Assembly (NCBI GenBank): GCA_009760885.1
Contig: CM019701.1
Coordinates: 38,929,515-38,993,514, forward strand
DNA from: Achatina immaculata
Taxonomy: Eukaryota; Mollusca; Gastropoda; Stylommatophora; Achatinidae
Reading direction: 5' to 3'
DNA: 64,000 nt
Part shown: positions 52,071-63,990 of the stretch, piece by piece
Layout: the number at the start of each line of letters is the position of its first letter
Numbering within the stretch: the first letter of the stretch is position 1
Notes under the pieces: generated by a model
Databases searched by the model: none
Told to the model about the DNA's origin: nothing
Seen by the model: only the letters and a program-made list of their open reading frames with translations
Translations under genes and position numbers: made by a program

Positions 52071-52580
52071 TTTTGAATACAAAAGTAAGAATCAACCAAA
52101 GAAACTATCTGAAGAAAGAAATACATAAAAAAGAAGATGAGAAATTAATAAATTCATGAAATATCAAACTTTACAGACTTTATTAAACTGTTTGCATACT
52201 CTGCTGTCTAGTGTCGCCCTGAAGGCATGGCTAAACGTACAACTTAACTGATTGCAACTTTTGTTCAGTGTTTGACCATAGTAAATTCTAGTGATTTTTT
52301 TTTTCAAAGACAACATTGTTAAACTGTCTAAAAAAGTGGTACCAGTTTATGTTCATTGCAGGAATTGCGTGTATATATAGCTTATGTAAGAATGTCTGAT
52401 CACTTTGCAATTACTTTGAAGTTTTTATGGTTTTCTGAGAGAAAACAGACACACACACTCACATATGCATACACACTCCCTCACACAGAGGTGGTCCCGG
52501 CAATTACAACCGCCCGTCAGCCAGAGTCATGTCGCGTCCCTAAACTCCAGTAACCGTCAAATTTCACATTTTCGCTTTAG

Positions 52581-52786
52581 AATTGCCCTTAAAATCGACG
52601 CTGGACGGAGAAATTCTTCTGAAATTCGACGTAGAGAGAGCTAAACGAAAGATGAACTTCGATGATCCCAAATTTAAAGAGGAAGAATATTTAAGAAGAT
52701 GTGAAAGCCTTCACATAGATTGCAACAAGATGGAAGGAAGTAGTTTTGTCCTGTATAAAATAACAATGTGGGAAAGTAGTTCATAA
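52581..52786 (+). CDS. Candidate terminal exon of an unrecognised gene
   Basis: An acceptor-like ATTTTCGCTTTAG is followed by an open frame to TAA at 52784. The sequence looks protein-like (FDVERAKRKMNFDDPKFKEE, then YLRRCESLHIDCNK) rather than repeat-derived. There is no ATG at the 5' end, so it would need an upstream exon. It could equally be a retroelement relic. No family was recognised. Confidence 0.25.
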
Positions 52787-52829
52787 TTCATCGTCATTTT
52801 CCTCTGTACTCCGAGAAGAGCATAAGGCA

Positions 52830-53305
52830 TCTACAAAGGATCTCCAGCCAATCAACAAAGGTACTCCAGCCAATCAACAAAGGTACTCCAGCCAATCAAC
52901 AAAGGTACTCCAGCCAATCAACAAAGGTACTCCAGCCAATCAACAAAAGGTACTCCAGCCAATCAACAAAGGTACTCCAGCCAATCAACAAAGGTACTCC
53001 AGCCAATCAACAAAAGGTACTTCAGCCAATCAACAAAGGTACTCCAGCCAATCAACAAAGGTACTCCAGCCAATCAACAAAGGTACTCCAGCCAATCAAC
53101 AAAAGGTACTTCAGCCAATCAACAAAGGTACTCCAGCCAATCAACAAAGGTACTCCAGCCAATCAACAAAGGTACTCCAGCCAATCAACAAAGGTACTCC
53201 AGCCAATCAACAAAGGTACTCCAGCCAATCAACAAAAGGTACTTCAGCCAATCAACATAGGTATTCCAGCCAATCAACAAAGGTACTCCAGCCAATCATT
53301 TCTTT
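52830..53305. repeat. 21-bp minisatellite, about 22 copies
   Basis: The unit is CAAAGGTACTCCAGCCAATCA(A). Some copies have an extra A or a T for C. Each unit contains CCAAT, so the array holds about twenty CCAAT boxes. It lies about 1 kb upstream of the cadherin start codon. Confidence 0.95.
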
Positions 53306-53869
53306 AGCAAAACATCAAACCATGTCTTTCCCGCTTCTTTCAGTTGTTCCTGGATTGTGCGTTTCGTTTAGTTCTTCCTAGACTGTGCGTCTTCGTGTCT
53401 CCAATGTCCTATCCGTCTTTCTTTTCTCTCGAGGAGTCCAAGACAAGACAGTTTAAGGATGTCTTGTGTTTTTTTTTCCATTCATAGCATGTAGTCCAGC
53501 CACTTCCATCTTCGTCTTTGACCTCTTTAGTAATGTTCTCAATGCCCGTTCTTTAGATTTTTCTTCGTGTGTCACATAATTGTTATTCTAATTTTAATCT
53601 ACTTCAAACTTTTTTTTCAAATCAGTTGAAATTCGACAGTGTGTTAGATGTTAAGCTTTCTAGTGCTTGATATGTTATGTTTTCTAAAAATCTAAAACAA
53701 TAAAAGAACAGATTTGTTAAAAAACGTAATGATGAAAAGGAATTTTTAAAAGAAAAAGAAGAAAAAAAAGCCACTAAAAGACTTAACGATGGGATTCAGT
53801 TTAAGACATGGGCGTTGGAATGGAACTCAGTCATAAGTCGGTGACCATATACAGTATATATATATTTCA

Positions 53870-54212
53870 TATGGGGATGACGAAGGCTGTCTGATGAGGC
53901 AGTCCATTGCTGATATGATAGCGTCAGGGTTAGCGAACCATAGCTGATCAAGACCCTGTCTCACATCTCCGTGATACCACCAGTAACAGACCTAGCCTTG
54001 CTAACGGGGCAGGGATCGTCATAGTCCCCATGGTGGTGGAGTCTGCTAAAGAAACACTGCACACCCCACATGCTTTTTAGCTGTAATCCGGGACTGAAAA
54101 AAAAATGGCTGCCATAACCCTCTCCCACGCCGATACGATGCTGTTCCTCAAGACCTCTACAGCATCGGCTGCAAAGAGCAACAGCTACAGTTACAGGGAG
54201 TTCGTACAATTA
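53870..54212 (+). repeat. Interspersed repeat A, copy 5
   Basis: GTTAGCGAACCATAGCTGAT, ACGGGGCAGGGATCGTCATA, GTGGTGGAGTCTGCTAAAGA and GCATCGGCTGCAAAGAGCAA match the family. Confidence 0.8.
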
Positions 54213-54456
54213 TATATTTCATATCTCCCCTGTGTTTCTTGACGTTAGCAAGTACAAAATGGACATAAAACTCCTAAACGGCTAAACGGCGTTTCCACTT
54301 ATTAGCCTGATATACTGAACACATAAGCACAGTTAAAAACTATATTTCCACATAAGGTACAACTCCATAACGTGACAGAAGTTCACAAACCCACTTCTCC
54401 AGACAGATATACCTCTTCTAAGCCATAAGACCTGTTTTCTAGCATTTAAAAACGTA

Positions 54457-54645
54457 TTAATAACCTGTCAAATCCAACAAAGGCGGCATGAATAACGTGT
54501 CGTAAAGAGCTGGATACGGTGTTCCTTTCGATCGATTAAGCGGGGTATAAAATCTTCTCACTTGTCTGTATGCTCGCGTAAACCAAGGCACACACGTCTC
54601 TGCGGTCTTTAAAGGAAGTTTCTGCAATCGTAAAATGTATGCATT
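54457..54645 (-). CDS. Candidate exon of an unrecognised gene
   Basis: On the minus strand an acceptor-like TACGATTGCAG is followed by an open stretch of about 54 codons: LPLKTAETCVPWFTRAYRQV, RRFYTPLNRSKGTP and YPALYDTLFMPPLLDLTG, ending at a possible donor in ACAG|GTTATT or at TAA. It looks more protein-like than its surroundings. No family was recognised. Confidence 0.22.
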   Translation of the reverse strand, partial: NAYILRLQKLPLKTAETCVPWFTRAYRQVRRFYTPLNRSKGTPYPALYDTLFMPPLLDLTGY

Positions 54646-55119
54646 ACACAAAAAGTGGTTTGAAAGTAAACAAGACACTGAAATCATCAGAAAAAAGGGA
54701 GGCTATCGTGTCAAGTTCTTATACACAGATAGTACAATGATTTTTTTTTAAAATCCAACGTCATTGAGACATAGAAAAGCGGAATGCGTCACTGAGGATA
54801 TGAACCAGGACTCTCTGGACACAATCAACAAACACTATTCTACCTGTAGTAGGTGTCTTGTGGAATTTCTGTTTCAACCCATCAAACTGCTGCAATATCC
54901 ACTTGATATTAGTTTGGAAGAAGAAAAAAAAACACGTGCCATGATTACACTGGAGGGCCACCTTAAATAGGGGCCCTAGAGATATGAATATGAAAGCTGA
55001 TGACAGTAAATGAAATGGACAGGTCTCAAAACAAACAATTCTAAACGTTATTTGGGGAGGGGGCGGGAATATGGAAAGACTGTAGAGGCAGACAGATTTT
55101 AATCAGATACAAATCCAGC

Positions 55120-55495
<376 letters not shown>

Positions 55496-55914
55496 CAATA
55501 ACCAGCTACTTTCAAAATATAACATAACCTGCTATTATCTAAGTCCTACTGTTTTCATTTGTCTTGTCACATGAACTAGCACATAAAAATGCTTATGTCA
55601 AGCCACTGAATAAAATAAAATAAAATAAAACAGCTATAACTGCCGCATAGTATCTTATCTCACCAGAGAAAAACTCAAACGATAACTTGTCTTTCAAAAT
55701 ATAACCCCATTTCAACGCTTCTTTGACTTGCTTTGACAGCCGCTGAATGAAAGTTTACAACACATTAGGAGAAGAACATTCAGTCTGTGCTAGACAGCCA
55801 ATCGATTTATAATCTAAGTCGAAGACATATACTGATCCGAAGATACGTACCTGGAAAGGTAAGTATGATATAAGTTGGAGTTTCAGAGATTGGTTTCTTG
55901 TTTGTGCAGAGCAC

Positions 55915-56075
55915 AAAGACACCAAGGAATTAGCGAACACAAACACACCAAGTAACTAGCGAGCACAAAGACGGCAAGGAACTAGGGAGCACAAAGACAC
56001 CAAGGAACTAGCGAGCACAAAGACACCAAGGAACTAGCGAGCACAAAGACACCGAAGAGCTAGCAAGCATAAAGG
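55915..56075. repeat. 26-bp minisatellite, about 6 copies
   Basis: The unit is AAGGAACTAGCGAGCACAAA plus GACACC, with diverged copies at both ends. Confidence 0.85.
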
Positions 56076-56139
56076 CAAAATGAACGGAGCAATGTCATAG
56101 ATTGCTAAAATCCAAAATCCTGTCCTAAAAACATCAAAA

Positions 56140-56355
56140 TAACAATGCACAAAACTATACTAAGATCAGCCGTCATATATGGATCAGAAAAGTGGAGTAC
56201 AACAAAGAAAGATGAACAACAATTGCAGATCTTTGAGAACAAGATCCTAAGAAGAATCTTTGAGCCCACCAAGAATACAAACAGTGGAGAATGGAGAGCT
56301 AGAAAGAACACTGAAATGAACAGCTTATTTAAATCACAACGAATTATAAAAGTCT
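56140..56355 (+). mobile_element. LINE ORF2 fragment
   Basis: MHKTILRSAVIYGSEKWSTT and QLQIFENKILRRIFEPTKNT belong to the post-RT domain found in jockey- and RTE-type elements. No catalytic core. Confidence 0.65.
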
Positions 56356-56567
56356 TGAAACTGGCAACTGTGTTCTTGTGTCTCATCCCCACACAGCTCT
56401 TCTTCCCTGAAAGTTTTGTTCTTCTAACACACATCTTTTCTTTTCTAACAGCTATAAGCCTTTTTAACAGCCAGAGTGTTTACAGAGTTCATACTTCATC
56501 GATCTGGATTATAAAATATAAACAGATTTTATTTTACAAGCAACTGATTTATTCTTATAAACTACTG

Positions 56568-56695
56568 ATTTGATCTTATCAAACACAAGCATCTCATTTG
56601 ATCTTATCAAACACAGCCATCTCATTTGATCTTATCAAACACAACCATCTCATTTGATCTTATCAAACACAACCATCTCATTTGTTCTCGAAAAC
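56568..56695. repeat. 28-bp minisatellite, 4 copies
   Basis: The unit is TTTGATCTTATCAAACACAA plus CCATCTCA. Each unit contains the palindrome TTTGATCTTATCAAA-like. Confidence 0.9.
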
Positions 56696-56767
56696 ACTTC
56701 AGTTCCTCTTCTGTATTTTATTGTGCAAGTAAAGAACCATTGTTTTGTTTTATTACCAGCAACAGGT

Positions 56768-56860
56768 GTTTAATAGATAGACAAATAGACCAATATGCTT
56801 AAACAGATAGACAAATAGACCAACATGCTTAAACAGGTAGACACATAGACCTAACATGCG
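56768..56860. repeat. About 31-bp tandem repeat, 3 copies
   Basis: ATAGACAAATAGACCAACAT plus GCTTAAACAG. Confidence 0.8.
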
Positions 56861-57369
56861 TTATTTACAGCTTTGTTCTCAGCATTGAGTATGGTTTGTT
56901 TTTTGCTGTTTGTCCAAGCTGTCCTGTTTATTCTGTTAACAATAGCTTCGTGACGCAGGAAGAATGTTTGTAGGAGAGAACCCCCCCCCCCCCAACTCCA
57001 CAACACAACTGGAGTGTTAGTTCAGGTACCACCACGTAGCTCACGTTAAATCTCTGTTTCCTAACTTAATGCCGGTGTCAGCTATCTCTTTTCCTCCTTC
57101 CTCGTTGACTTTTGATCTCAGATAACTTCGATTTTGTCTCCAGGGACATAATTTCTCGCTATATCACTTCCGCAAGCTGGACTGACGAGGGCCACACCTG
57201 TTTTCTCAATTGTTCATTCATGATCAGAGCTAAGATCTGAATACTTGAAAAAAAAAAAAAACCTGCCCTTTTTATTCTACATCCGTCAACAATTCTGTTC
57301 ATGGAAAAAATAAAAAATACGTCTGAAGAGTTACAGTATGTAGTTTATCGGCGAATTAGAATGTAAAGG

Positions 57370-57430
57370 TAAAAGGTCAAGGTAATCCTGTCATGCCTTA
57401 GGGGCACATAGGGATAAGGTGTATATAAAA
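57370..57430 (-). mobile_element. SINE 3'-end fragment
   Basis: The reverse complement ACACCTTATCCCTATGTGCC and CTAAGGCATGACAGG resembles the 3' end of the SINE at 20.80 kb. Confidence 0.4.
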
Positions 57431-57589
57431 CAACAAAGGAACAGTTTTCTGATAGGACTGTTTTAAAGAAGCTTATTCATTTTTCTTAGTTGAAAAGGGA
57501 GTGGGTGGGGAATCTGGGAGGAAAGTACACTAGATCCTTTAGCTCTAAAAAAAAAACCTGACATTTGAGTCATTATCAGTTCCGTGTGT

Positions 57590-57912
57590 TGAGGACGTTG
57601 TCATCTCTGGCAGTCAGCGATCCAGATATCCTGGCGTCAGGGCTGGCGAACCACAACCGGCCAAGATCCTGCCCCCAACCTCTCCGTTGACAACTTCAGT
57701 AATAATCCTAGCCTGGTTAACGGTGCGGGGATCTCCATAGTCCCGATGGTGGCGGAGCCTGCTAAGAAATATTGCACAGTCCCTGTTTTTTAGCTCTACT
57801 CAGGGACCATAGCTACAGTAACCTGCCCCCAACTCAGCGTGATACTGCGCCTCAGCAGGGGCTGTACTGAACACTAGCTCGCAGTTCCAGGGAGATAGAA
57901 GAATAAGATGAC
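57590..57912 (+). repeat. Interspersed repeat A, copy 6, with an (AGT)n tail
   Basis: GGCTGGCGAACCACAACCGG, GGGGATCTCCATAGTCCCGA, GGCGGAGCCTGCTAAGAAAT and AGCTCGCAGTTCCAGGGAGA match. It passes directly into the AGT array, as copy 2 passes into AAG. Confidence 0.8.
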
Positions 57913-57914
57913 GA

Positions 57915-58865
57915 CGAAGTAGTAGTAGTAGTAGTAGTAGAAGTAGTAGTAGGAGTAGTAATAGTAGTAGTTGTTGTTGTATTAGTAGTAGTAGTAGTAG
58001 TAGCAGCAGCAGAAGCAGTAGTAGTAATAATAGTTGTATTAGTAGTAGTAGCAGAAGCAGTAGTAGTAATAGTAGTTATATTAGTAGTAGTAGCAGAAGC
58101 AGTAGCAGTAATAGTAGTTATATTAGTAGTAGTAACAGAAGCAGTAGTAGTAATAGTAGTTGTATTAGTAGTAGTAACAGAAGCAGTAGTCGTAATAGTA
58201 GTTGTATTAGTAGTAGTAGCAGAAGCAGTAGTAGTAATAGTAGTTGTATTAGTAGTAGTAGCAGATAGCAGCAGAAGCAGAAGCAGCAGTAGTAATAGTA
58301 GTTGTATTAGTACTAGTAGCAGAAGCAGTAGTAGTAATAGTAGTTGTATTAGTAGTAGTAGCAGATAGCAGCAGAAGCAGCAGTAATAATAGTAGTTGTA
58401 TTAGTACTAGTAGCAAAAGCAGTAGTAGTAATAGTAGTTGTATTAGTAGTAGTAGCAGATAGCAGCAGAAGCAGAAGCAGCAGTAGTAATAGTAGTTGTA
58501 TTAGTACTAGTAGCAAAAGCAGTAGTAGTAGTAGTAGAAGCAGAAGTAGTAATAGTAGTTGTATTAGTAGTAGTAGCAGCAGCAGAAGTAATAATACTAG
58601 TAATAATAGTTGTATTAGTTGTAGTAGCAGCAGCAGCAGAAGCAATAGTAGTAGTAATAGTATTTGTATTAGTTGTAGTAGCAGCAGCAGAAGCAATAGT
58701 AGCAGTAATAGTATTTGTATTAGTAGTAGTAACAGCAGCAGAAGCAATAGTAGTAGTAATAGTATTTGTATTAGTAGTAGTAACAGCATCAGAAGCAGCA
58801 GCAGAAGCAGCAACAGAAGTAGTAACAGAAGTAGTAACAGTAGTTATATTAGTAGTAGAAGTATA
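57915..58865. repeat. (AGT/AGC)n array with 42-bp higher-order unit
   Basis: About 950 bp of AGT, AGC and AAT triplets. A recurring pattern AGTAGTAGTAGCAGAAGCAG then TAGTAGTAATAGTAGTTGTATT gives a 42-bp higher-order period. The long Leu-rich frame on the minus strand is an artefact. Confidence 0.95.
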
Positions 58866-58869
58866 ACAA

Positions 58870-60400
58870 TGTATATTGTGAATTGTATATTACAGAATAG
58901 TTCCATGTTATAGAATTGAAGCTTAAAGATGCTCTTTGATTAACACATCACAGGTTTCACAAAACTTTACAATTTCACTAATCAGAGGAAGTCCAATGAA
59001 ACGTTCACTGCAGTATTTAATTCTGATTAATAAGATTATAGATGTATTGTCGATAACATCACTTGAATTGAATCACTTAATCGTTTGTTCACAATATCAA
59101 ACTCTATCATATTCTACATACGGCATTTTCTCAATGTTCTCATATTTCACAATATGAGACACTTAATACGAGAACATTTCCTAACTTAGTATTATATCAC
59201 ATCTGCAACACGTGGTCAACTAGTTTCTCGTCTAAAACCACTGTACTCAAAGTTTCAAAAGTGTCAGTTCTTCTTAATCGCTTGAATCACTTGAAAACCA
59301 TCTTCCGTCTAACACTACTTCTGATTTTATATCGTCTCTTCCTCTTTCTTCTCTTATCTGTCTTCTGATTTCTTCTGACGGTCTTCCTCAGCCGTCTCTC
59401 AATCGCAGTGTACTAACGAGCAAAGTCTACTTGTCTCTTCTCTGGACTTCTGTTCTTCTCTCTCATCTGATGACTTCTCGGCTGTTCTGTCTGGACATTC
59501 TTTCTTCACTCTTGACTGTCCACGTGCACTGATCATCCTTCTTGCAGTTCTGGTCAGTCGCTACTTGCCGGACCGACGGTGTTCTGACGATCTCCCTTCT
59601 CTGTCTCCTCTCTCTTCTACCTCCGTAATTCTTCCTTCTTTGTTTTTTGGTCTTGACTGTCTGTTCTTCCGTCTTCGGGCTATGTCCTCTGTCTGTTCTC
59701 TCCTCTACTTCTTTCTTAGTTTTCTCGGTTCTTCTTCTTTCTTGGTTCCTCCTGTCTCTCCGCTCACCTTTTTATCTTCAAGTCCAGTCTGATGGATTAA
59801 CTAATAAGTATTTTGGCTCCACCCTTCAGATGTCCACTGGTTCCCATGAGCGTTCTGATTGTCCGTCATTCAAAATGCCCCGTGACTTATATGTCGTAAG
59901 TCAATTGTCCGGTAGGCCACGCCTCTAAATATTCCCGCCTCTAAATTGGTCAGCTGGCCGAGTTTGTCACTCCTTTATTTAAAAACAGTGCGCAACAGCG
60001 TCCTAACGCGTGTCATGCGTGTCAGCTTCGTCTATACAATTGTTATTTACCCAAGTCATTATCTTGCTCTTTCATGTCGGAGGTTTTATTGTGTCCTCGC
60101 ATTTCCTTGTGTCTGCCTTTTCTATTCGTCTTTTTCTATTTTGTTTACACGTGTCAACGTCCAGTCACCGCTTTGTTATTATTGGACCATCCTACTTTCT
60201 GGCGTCCTTCCTTTGTATTACATATGTCATCGTCACTAAGTCTCGCCTTTTTCTATTCACTGTTGCCACTGTTTACTTTTGTCCGCGTCTTATTCTAGTG
60301 TCATGGAAGTTCTATACATTTCGCTATCCACTTTTATCTGACGCTATTCGATGTTACTATTTTGTTTACAGTATATTTTCATAACCATATTCATTAATAA
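58870..60400. other. Pyrimidine-rich region, no gene recognised
   Basis: Strongly TC-rich on the plus strand (59.3-59.8 kb). At 59.94-60.00 kb there is an inverted CCAAT (ATTGG) and a TATTTAAAA TATA-like motif 30-50 bp apart, which resembles a promoter, but no ORF or splice-bounded exon with a recognisable product follows. Overlapping frames of 70-124 codons are compositionally biased (Ser/Phe/Leu) and unsupported. Confidence 0.35.
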
Positions 60401-60439
60401 TAATAACAACAATTATAATCATTACTTACAAGGCCATGC

Positions 60440-60756
60440 TACAGTAGTAGCAGCAGTAGTAGTAATAGTAGTTATATTAGCAATAGTAGCAGCAGCAGAA
60501 GCAGTAATAGTAGTAATAGTAGTTGTAGTAGTAGTAGCAGCAGCAGAAGTAGTAACAGTAGTTGTATTAGTAGTAGTAGCAATAACAGCAGCAGCAGTTG
60601 TTGTATTAGTATTAGTAGTAGTAATAGTAGAAACAGCAGCTTCAGCAGCAGCAGTAGTAGTAATAGTAGTTGTATTAGTAGTAGCAGCAGCAGTAGTTGT
60701 TGTATTATTATTAGTAGTAGTTGTAGTGGTAGAAACAGCACCTGCAGGAGCAGTAA

Positions 60757-60801
<45 letters not shown>

Positions 60802-60835
60802 CAGCAGCAGCAGCAGCAGCAGAAAACAAATATTA
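60440..60835. repeat. Second (AGT/AGC)n array
   Basis: The same triplet vocabulary as the 57.9-kb array (AATAGTAGTTGTATTAGTAG, AGCAGCAGAAGTAGTAA), ending in pure AGT then AGC. Alternating Val/Ala, Thr/Asn and Leu frames are artefacts. Confidence 0.95.
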
Positions 60836-61984
60836 AAATAATCGTTTTACATTTTTTATCCCAAACATCCGAAGAAAAAACAAACAAAACACCCACTCAT
60901 TGTTTAGTGCTACATACTAAATAAGTTATTAAATTTCAACGTCCGTTCCGCCATGTTTCCATTTTTCTAAGGGACAACGTAGGAACCAAACTGCGGTGTT
61001 CAAATACATAACGTTAACAAGCCCCACGTCAAGAGAAATCTATCAACAAATCATTTAGTCAGCGGGTGAAAAACCGTTACGGTTAAAAAAAAAAATTATT
61101 TCTTAAAGTCATTATTTCATATCCTCAACGAACTTGGAATTCGAACACGCCAGTCAGCGGTGAGCTGTGACGCCGTTTGTTTTCTCAGCGACAGGAGAGT
61201 TTCAAAGACAGCAACACACAATCTTCTGTTTACAAAGAACTGTTGTTCCGGGTAATGTCAGAACGGTATAAAATGTGGACCTATCTTTGACCCCTGACGT
61301 CAAATGCGTGGATTTATTTATTTTAAACGTATGAACGTGGAAAGGGGAAAATAATAAATTATATTGGGAGGGGGTGGGGGGAGTCATAAGTAAAATATTA
61401 TTGGCTGTTAAAACGCATGCCTCAATGGCTTACAGTAATCAGAGGAAGTGGTATCAAATCTACGCGCTTGAACAAGAACAAAAGTAGGTAAATCTTGCTT
61501 TCAGCGCCGCCATTCACAGTAACCACAACGAACACTATTTATCCTTTTTAAAACGATAGCTTTATCAAAAATAGATTATGGATTTGGCGTGTTAACTCTA
61601 TCAAACACACAACCTGACAAATTAGACCTGGTACAAAACGAGATTCGTCCTGGAATTGACTAAAAATGCACTCACGGCTGCATCTTAGGTCTGCCATATT
61701 GTAAGAACACACCAAAAAAAATGTCCACAAGTTAAGGAATATCTTAAAATTAGTAACACAATCCATTAACTATATAAATGTATACATATTACAGAAGGAA
61801 CAGATTAAAGAGAGGAAAATCGTGTATGGCGGATGCTGAAGAATCAGTACGAACAACAATTAAGCTACAACACACCTCAGCACTTGTTTCAGTGCAACAA
61901 GTTCGTGTACCAGAATTTAACTAAAGTACACATCACATTAACCAGAGAATGCCGAAACTGACCTGCTGGAAAAACAGACGAAGA

Positions 61985-62710
61985 AATAAACGAATTGAGC
62001 GAGACATTTTCAAGCCCTGAAGGCATCGTCTACACAGACGTATCAGTTAGCACAGGAACAAAAAGTGAATGGGAGTTTTGCAGCATACTCCAAAGTAAGG
62101 AAGATTAAACAGAGAAAACTTACATAGTTTGGCCATATCAAACGTCATGATAATTTTAGAGAAGACAGTCTTGGAAGTGTACATAATGGGTAAAGAAAGA
62201 GAGGAAGACCAAGGCGAAGATGGTTGCATGACGTTGTTGATTGTCTGCGAATGGATGCATCACCAGCAGGGCATCTTGCTTACAAGCGAGAGGCCTACAG
62301 GAGAGCTGTTAGGGAGGCAAAGTTCCGCAAGGGACATGCAAATGACTGACTGATGAATAGCCGTAGCATACAGCATGGGTATTGAAACTGAAGCCATCGC
62401 GCAAGCCTCGAAACGGCTGATAACCAAAAGAGTACAACGAGCTACGATCATAACGGATTCTCAAAGCTTACTAAGAAAGACAGAACAACATACCATTAGA
62501 AATGAGTGGTTAAACATAATCTTCAAATTGCAAATCCGAAATATCACGCGGATATACTGTCCGGAACATTCCGGAGCTGATGGCAACGCAGAGGCTGATT
62601 AGCCTGCAGCTGGAACTAAACCACTAGGAAACATCAAAACGGGCAAGCCAGACACATATCAGTCCTTCAGGCAGGAAATCGAAGAATCATCACAAGTACC
62701 TACTTACCAC
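61985..62710 (+). pseudogene. LINE RNase H domain pseudogene, split by an insertion
   Basis: GIVYTDVSVS gives the first catalytic Asp and VNGSFAAYS the following strand. The frame is then interrupted by an alpha LINE tail and resumes as AVAYSMGIETEAIAQASKRL, with the Glu helix. RATIITDSQSLL carries the second Asp, and HSGADGNAEAD, with His and Asp, closes the active site. A stop directly after AEAD and another break follow. The D-E-D-D set is visible, but the frame is destroyed. Confidence 0.7.
62092..62352 (+). mobile_element. LINE family alpha tail inserted in the RNase H domain
   Basis: GHIKRHDNF, a DQGEDGCMTL-frame equivalent of [10 protein letters not shown], then [20 protein letters not shown] and [12 protein letters not shown], followed by TGACTGACTGATGA. 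It is the best preserved alpha terminus in the window. Confidence 0.8.
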
Positions 62711-62759
62711 GCACGCCTCAATGACTTACACGTAATGTAAAGAGGTTTTTGTCTGCTGC

Positions 62760-62995
62760 ACAATATGAGTGTATTATTTGTAGCTGTTGACTTATTATAT
62801 TATATTGCTTCTGCTTGATGCTGCTGGTTGTCTGTTGTGCTGACTACAATACGACTGCACAGACAGAAGACGACGAAACATTCCCTGCAATGATGAACCC
62901 TTTACAGAACACTCAAGACGATCACATATATCTATCACGACTGCATTACCTTGGCACTCACATCCGTTTTACTGCGTGAACGTAATGATGATGAT
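62760..62995. other. Unassigned sequence within the LINE remnant
   Basis: A stretch with GCTTCTGCTTGATGCTGCTG and no readable domain, followed by (ATG)n at 62.98 kb. Confidence 0.35.
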
Positions 62996-63789
62996 GGTGA
63001 TGGCTGACGATGAAAATATACGAAGACCATTTCTCAGAACATCCAACACAAATAATTCCTGGCTGCTATCTAGCCAAGTTACTAGGACAGCGCCGTAAGA
63101 ATTCAAGCTGGCTAACACATACTAAACACGTGTCCACATCTCTCAACCAGACCAGACTACACTACCTTCTCACTCAACAGTCCAAAAACTTTCTCCTCTC
63201 ACTTACTTTCCACGTACAAAACAACTCGGAAATCACGAACTCTGCCGGTGAAAACATGCACGGGCCTAACTACACAATAGTTTAAGAGTTATATCAAGGG
63301 TTAGATACCCTTGACCAAATACTGCCATAGTAATCAGAGGAAGTGGTAGCAAATCTGTGAGCTAGAACAAGAGCAACTTAACAACCAACATACTACTGGA
63401 ATTTTATTATCAGCAGAAACACTAAAGGACCCTGATGTGGAGTGCAGAACTCTTATGGGCATGTCCCGAATGTAATCAAGCATCTCCCAGGGATCAGCAA
63501 CCCAACTAGGAGGTCTTATGCAGAATCCAGTATCGGCGCTTGCGGATACGGTTCGCCATCCCCTTTAAACTTCTAATCACGTTCCTTGACCTTTCATTTT
63601 CTGTCGTTTGATCAGACTTCTCATGCGAAAAAATGTGTTTTGATTAGAATGTTATTTCAAGGTTTCTCTCTCCCCCCCCCCCCCCCCCCCAACTATCCAT
63701 ATGTAAAGTAAAATCAGGATATCGTAGGTGCCTTACTGGTACCTAACAGGACTAGTAATGATGCCATTTTGTTTCGACGGTCTGGAGAA

Positions 63790-63990
63790 GGTAGTATGGA
63801 GACAATGAGAAATCAATATGGAGTATGAGGAAATACTGGGCAATCAATAAGGAGAATGAGGAAACATTGAGTAATCAACAGGGAGTATGATGAACCATTG
63901 GGGAATCAACAGGGAGTATGAGGAAACATTGGATAATCAACAGGGAGTATGAGGAAGCATTGGGGAATCAATATGGTCATAAGGACACAC
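63790..63990. repeat. 31-bp minisatellite, about 6 copies
   Basis: The unit is AATCAACAGGGAGTATGAGG plus AAACATTGGGG. It runs to the window edge, so the array may be longer. Confidence 0.85.

Larger units (their letters stand above)
61376..63520 (+). mobile_element. I-type LINE remnant with an RNase H domain
   Basis: In order on the plus strand: an RT-thumb segment (ALSKIDYGFGVL, LDLVQNEI) at 61.56-61.66 kb; an RNase H domain (below); and a C-terminal, heavily broken segment from 62.88 to 63.52 kb. The motif TAATCAGAGGAAGTGGTATC occurs at both 61.43 and 63.33 kb, so part of the element is internally duplicated or two copies abut. Elements with RNase H after RT belong to the I-like LINEs. Confidence 0.6.

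Noticed and set aside
58349..58813. Poly-leucine frame resembling membrane segments
   Set aside because: Triplet repeat translation, not a membrane protein.
59565..60384. Several overlapping Ser/Phe/Leu-rich frames, some with membrane-like segments
   Set aside because: The plus strand is pyrimidine-rich, which alone gives such frames; no splice sites or domain support, although a TATA/CCAAT-like pair at 59.95 kb is noted.
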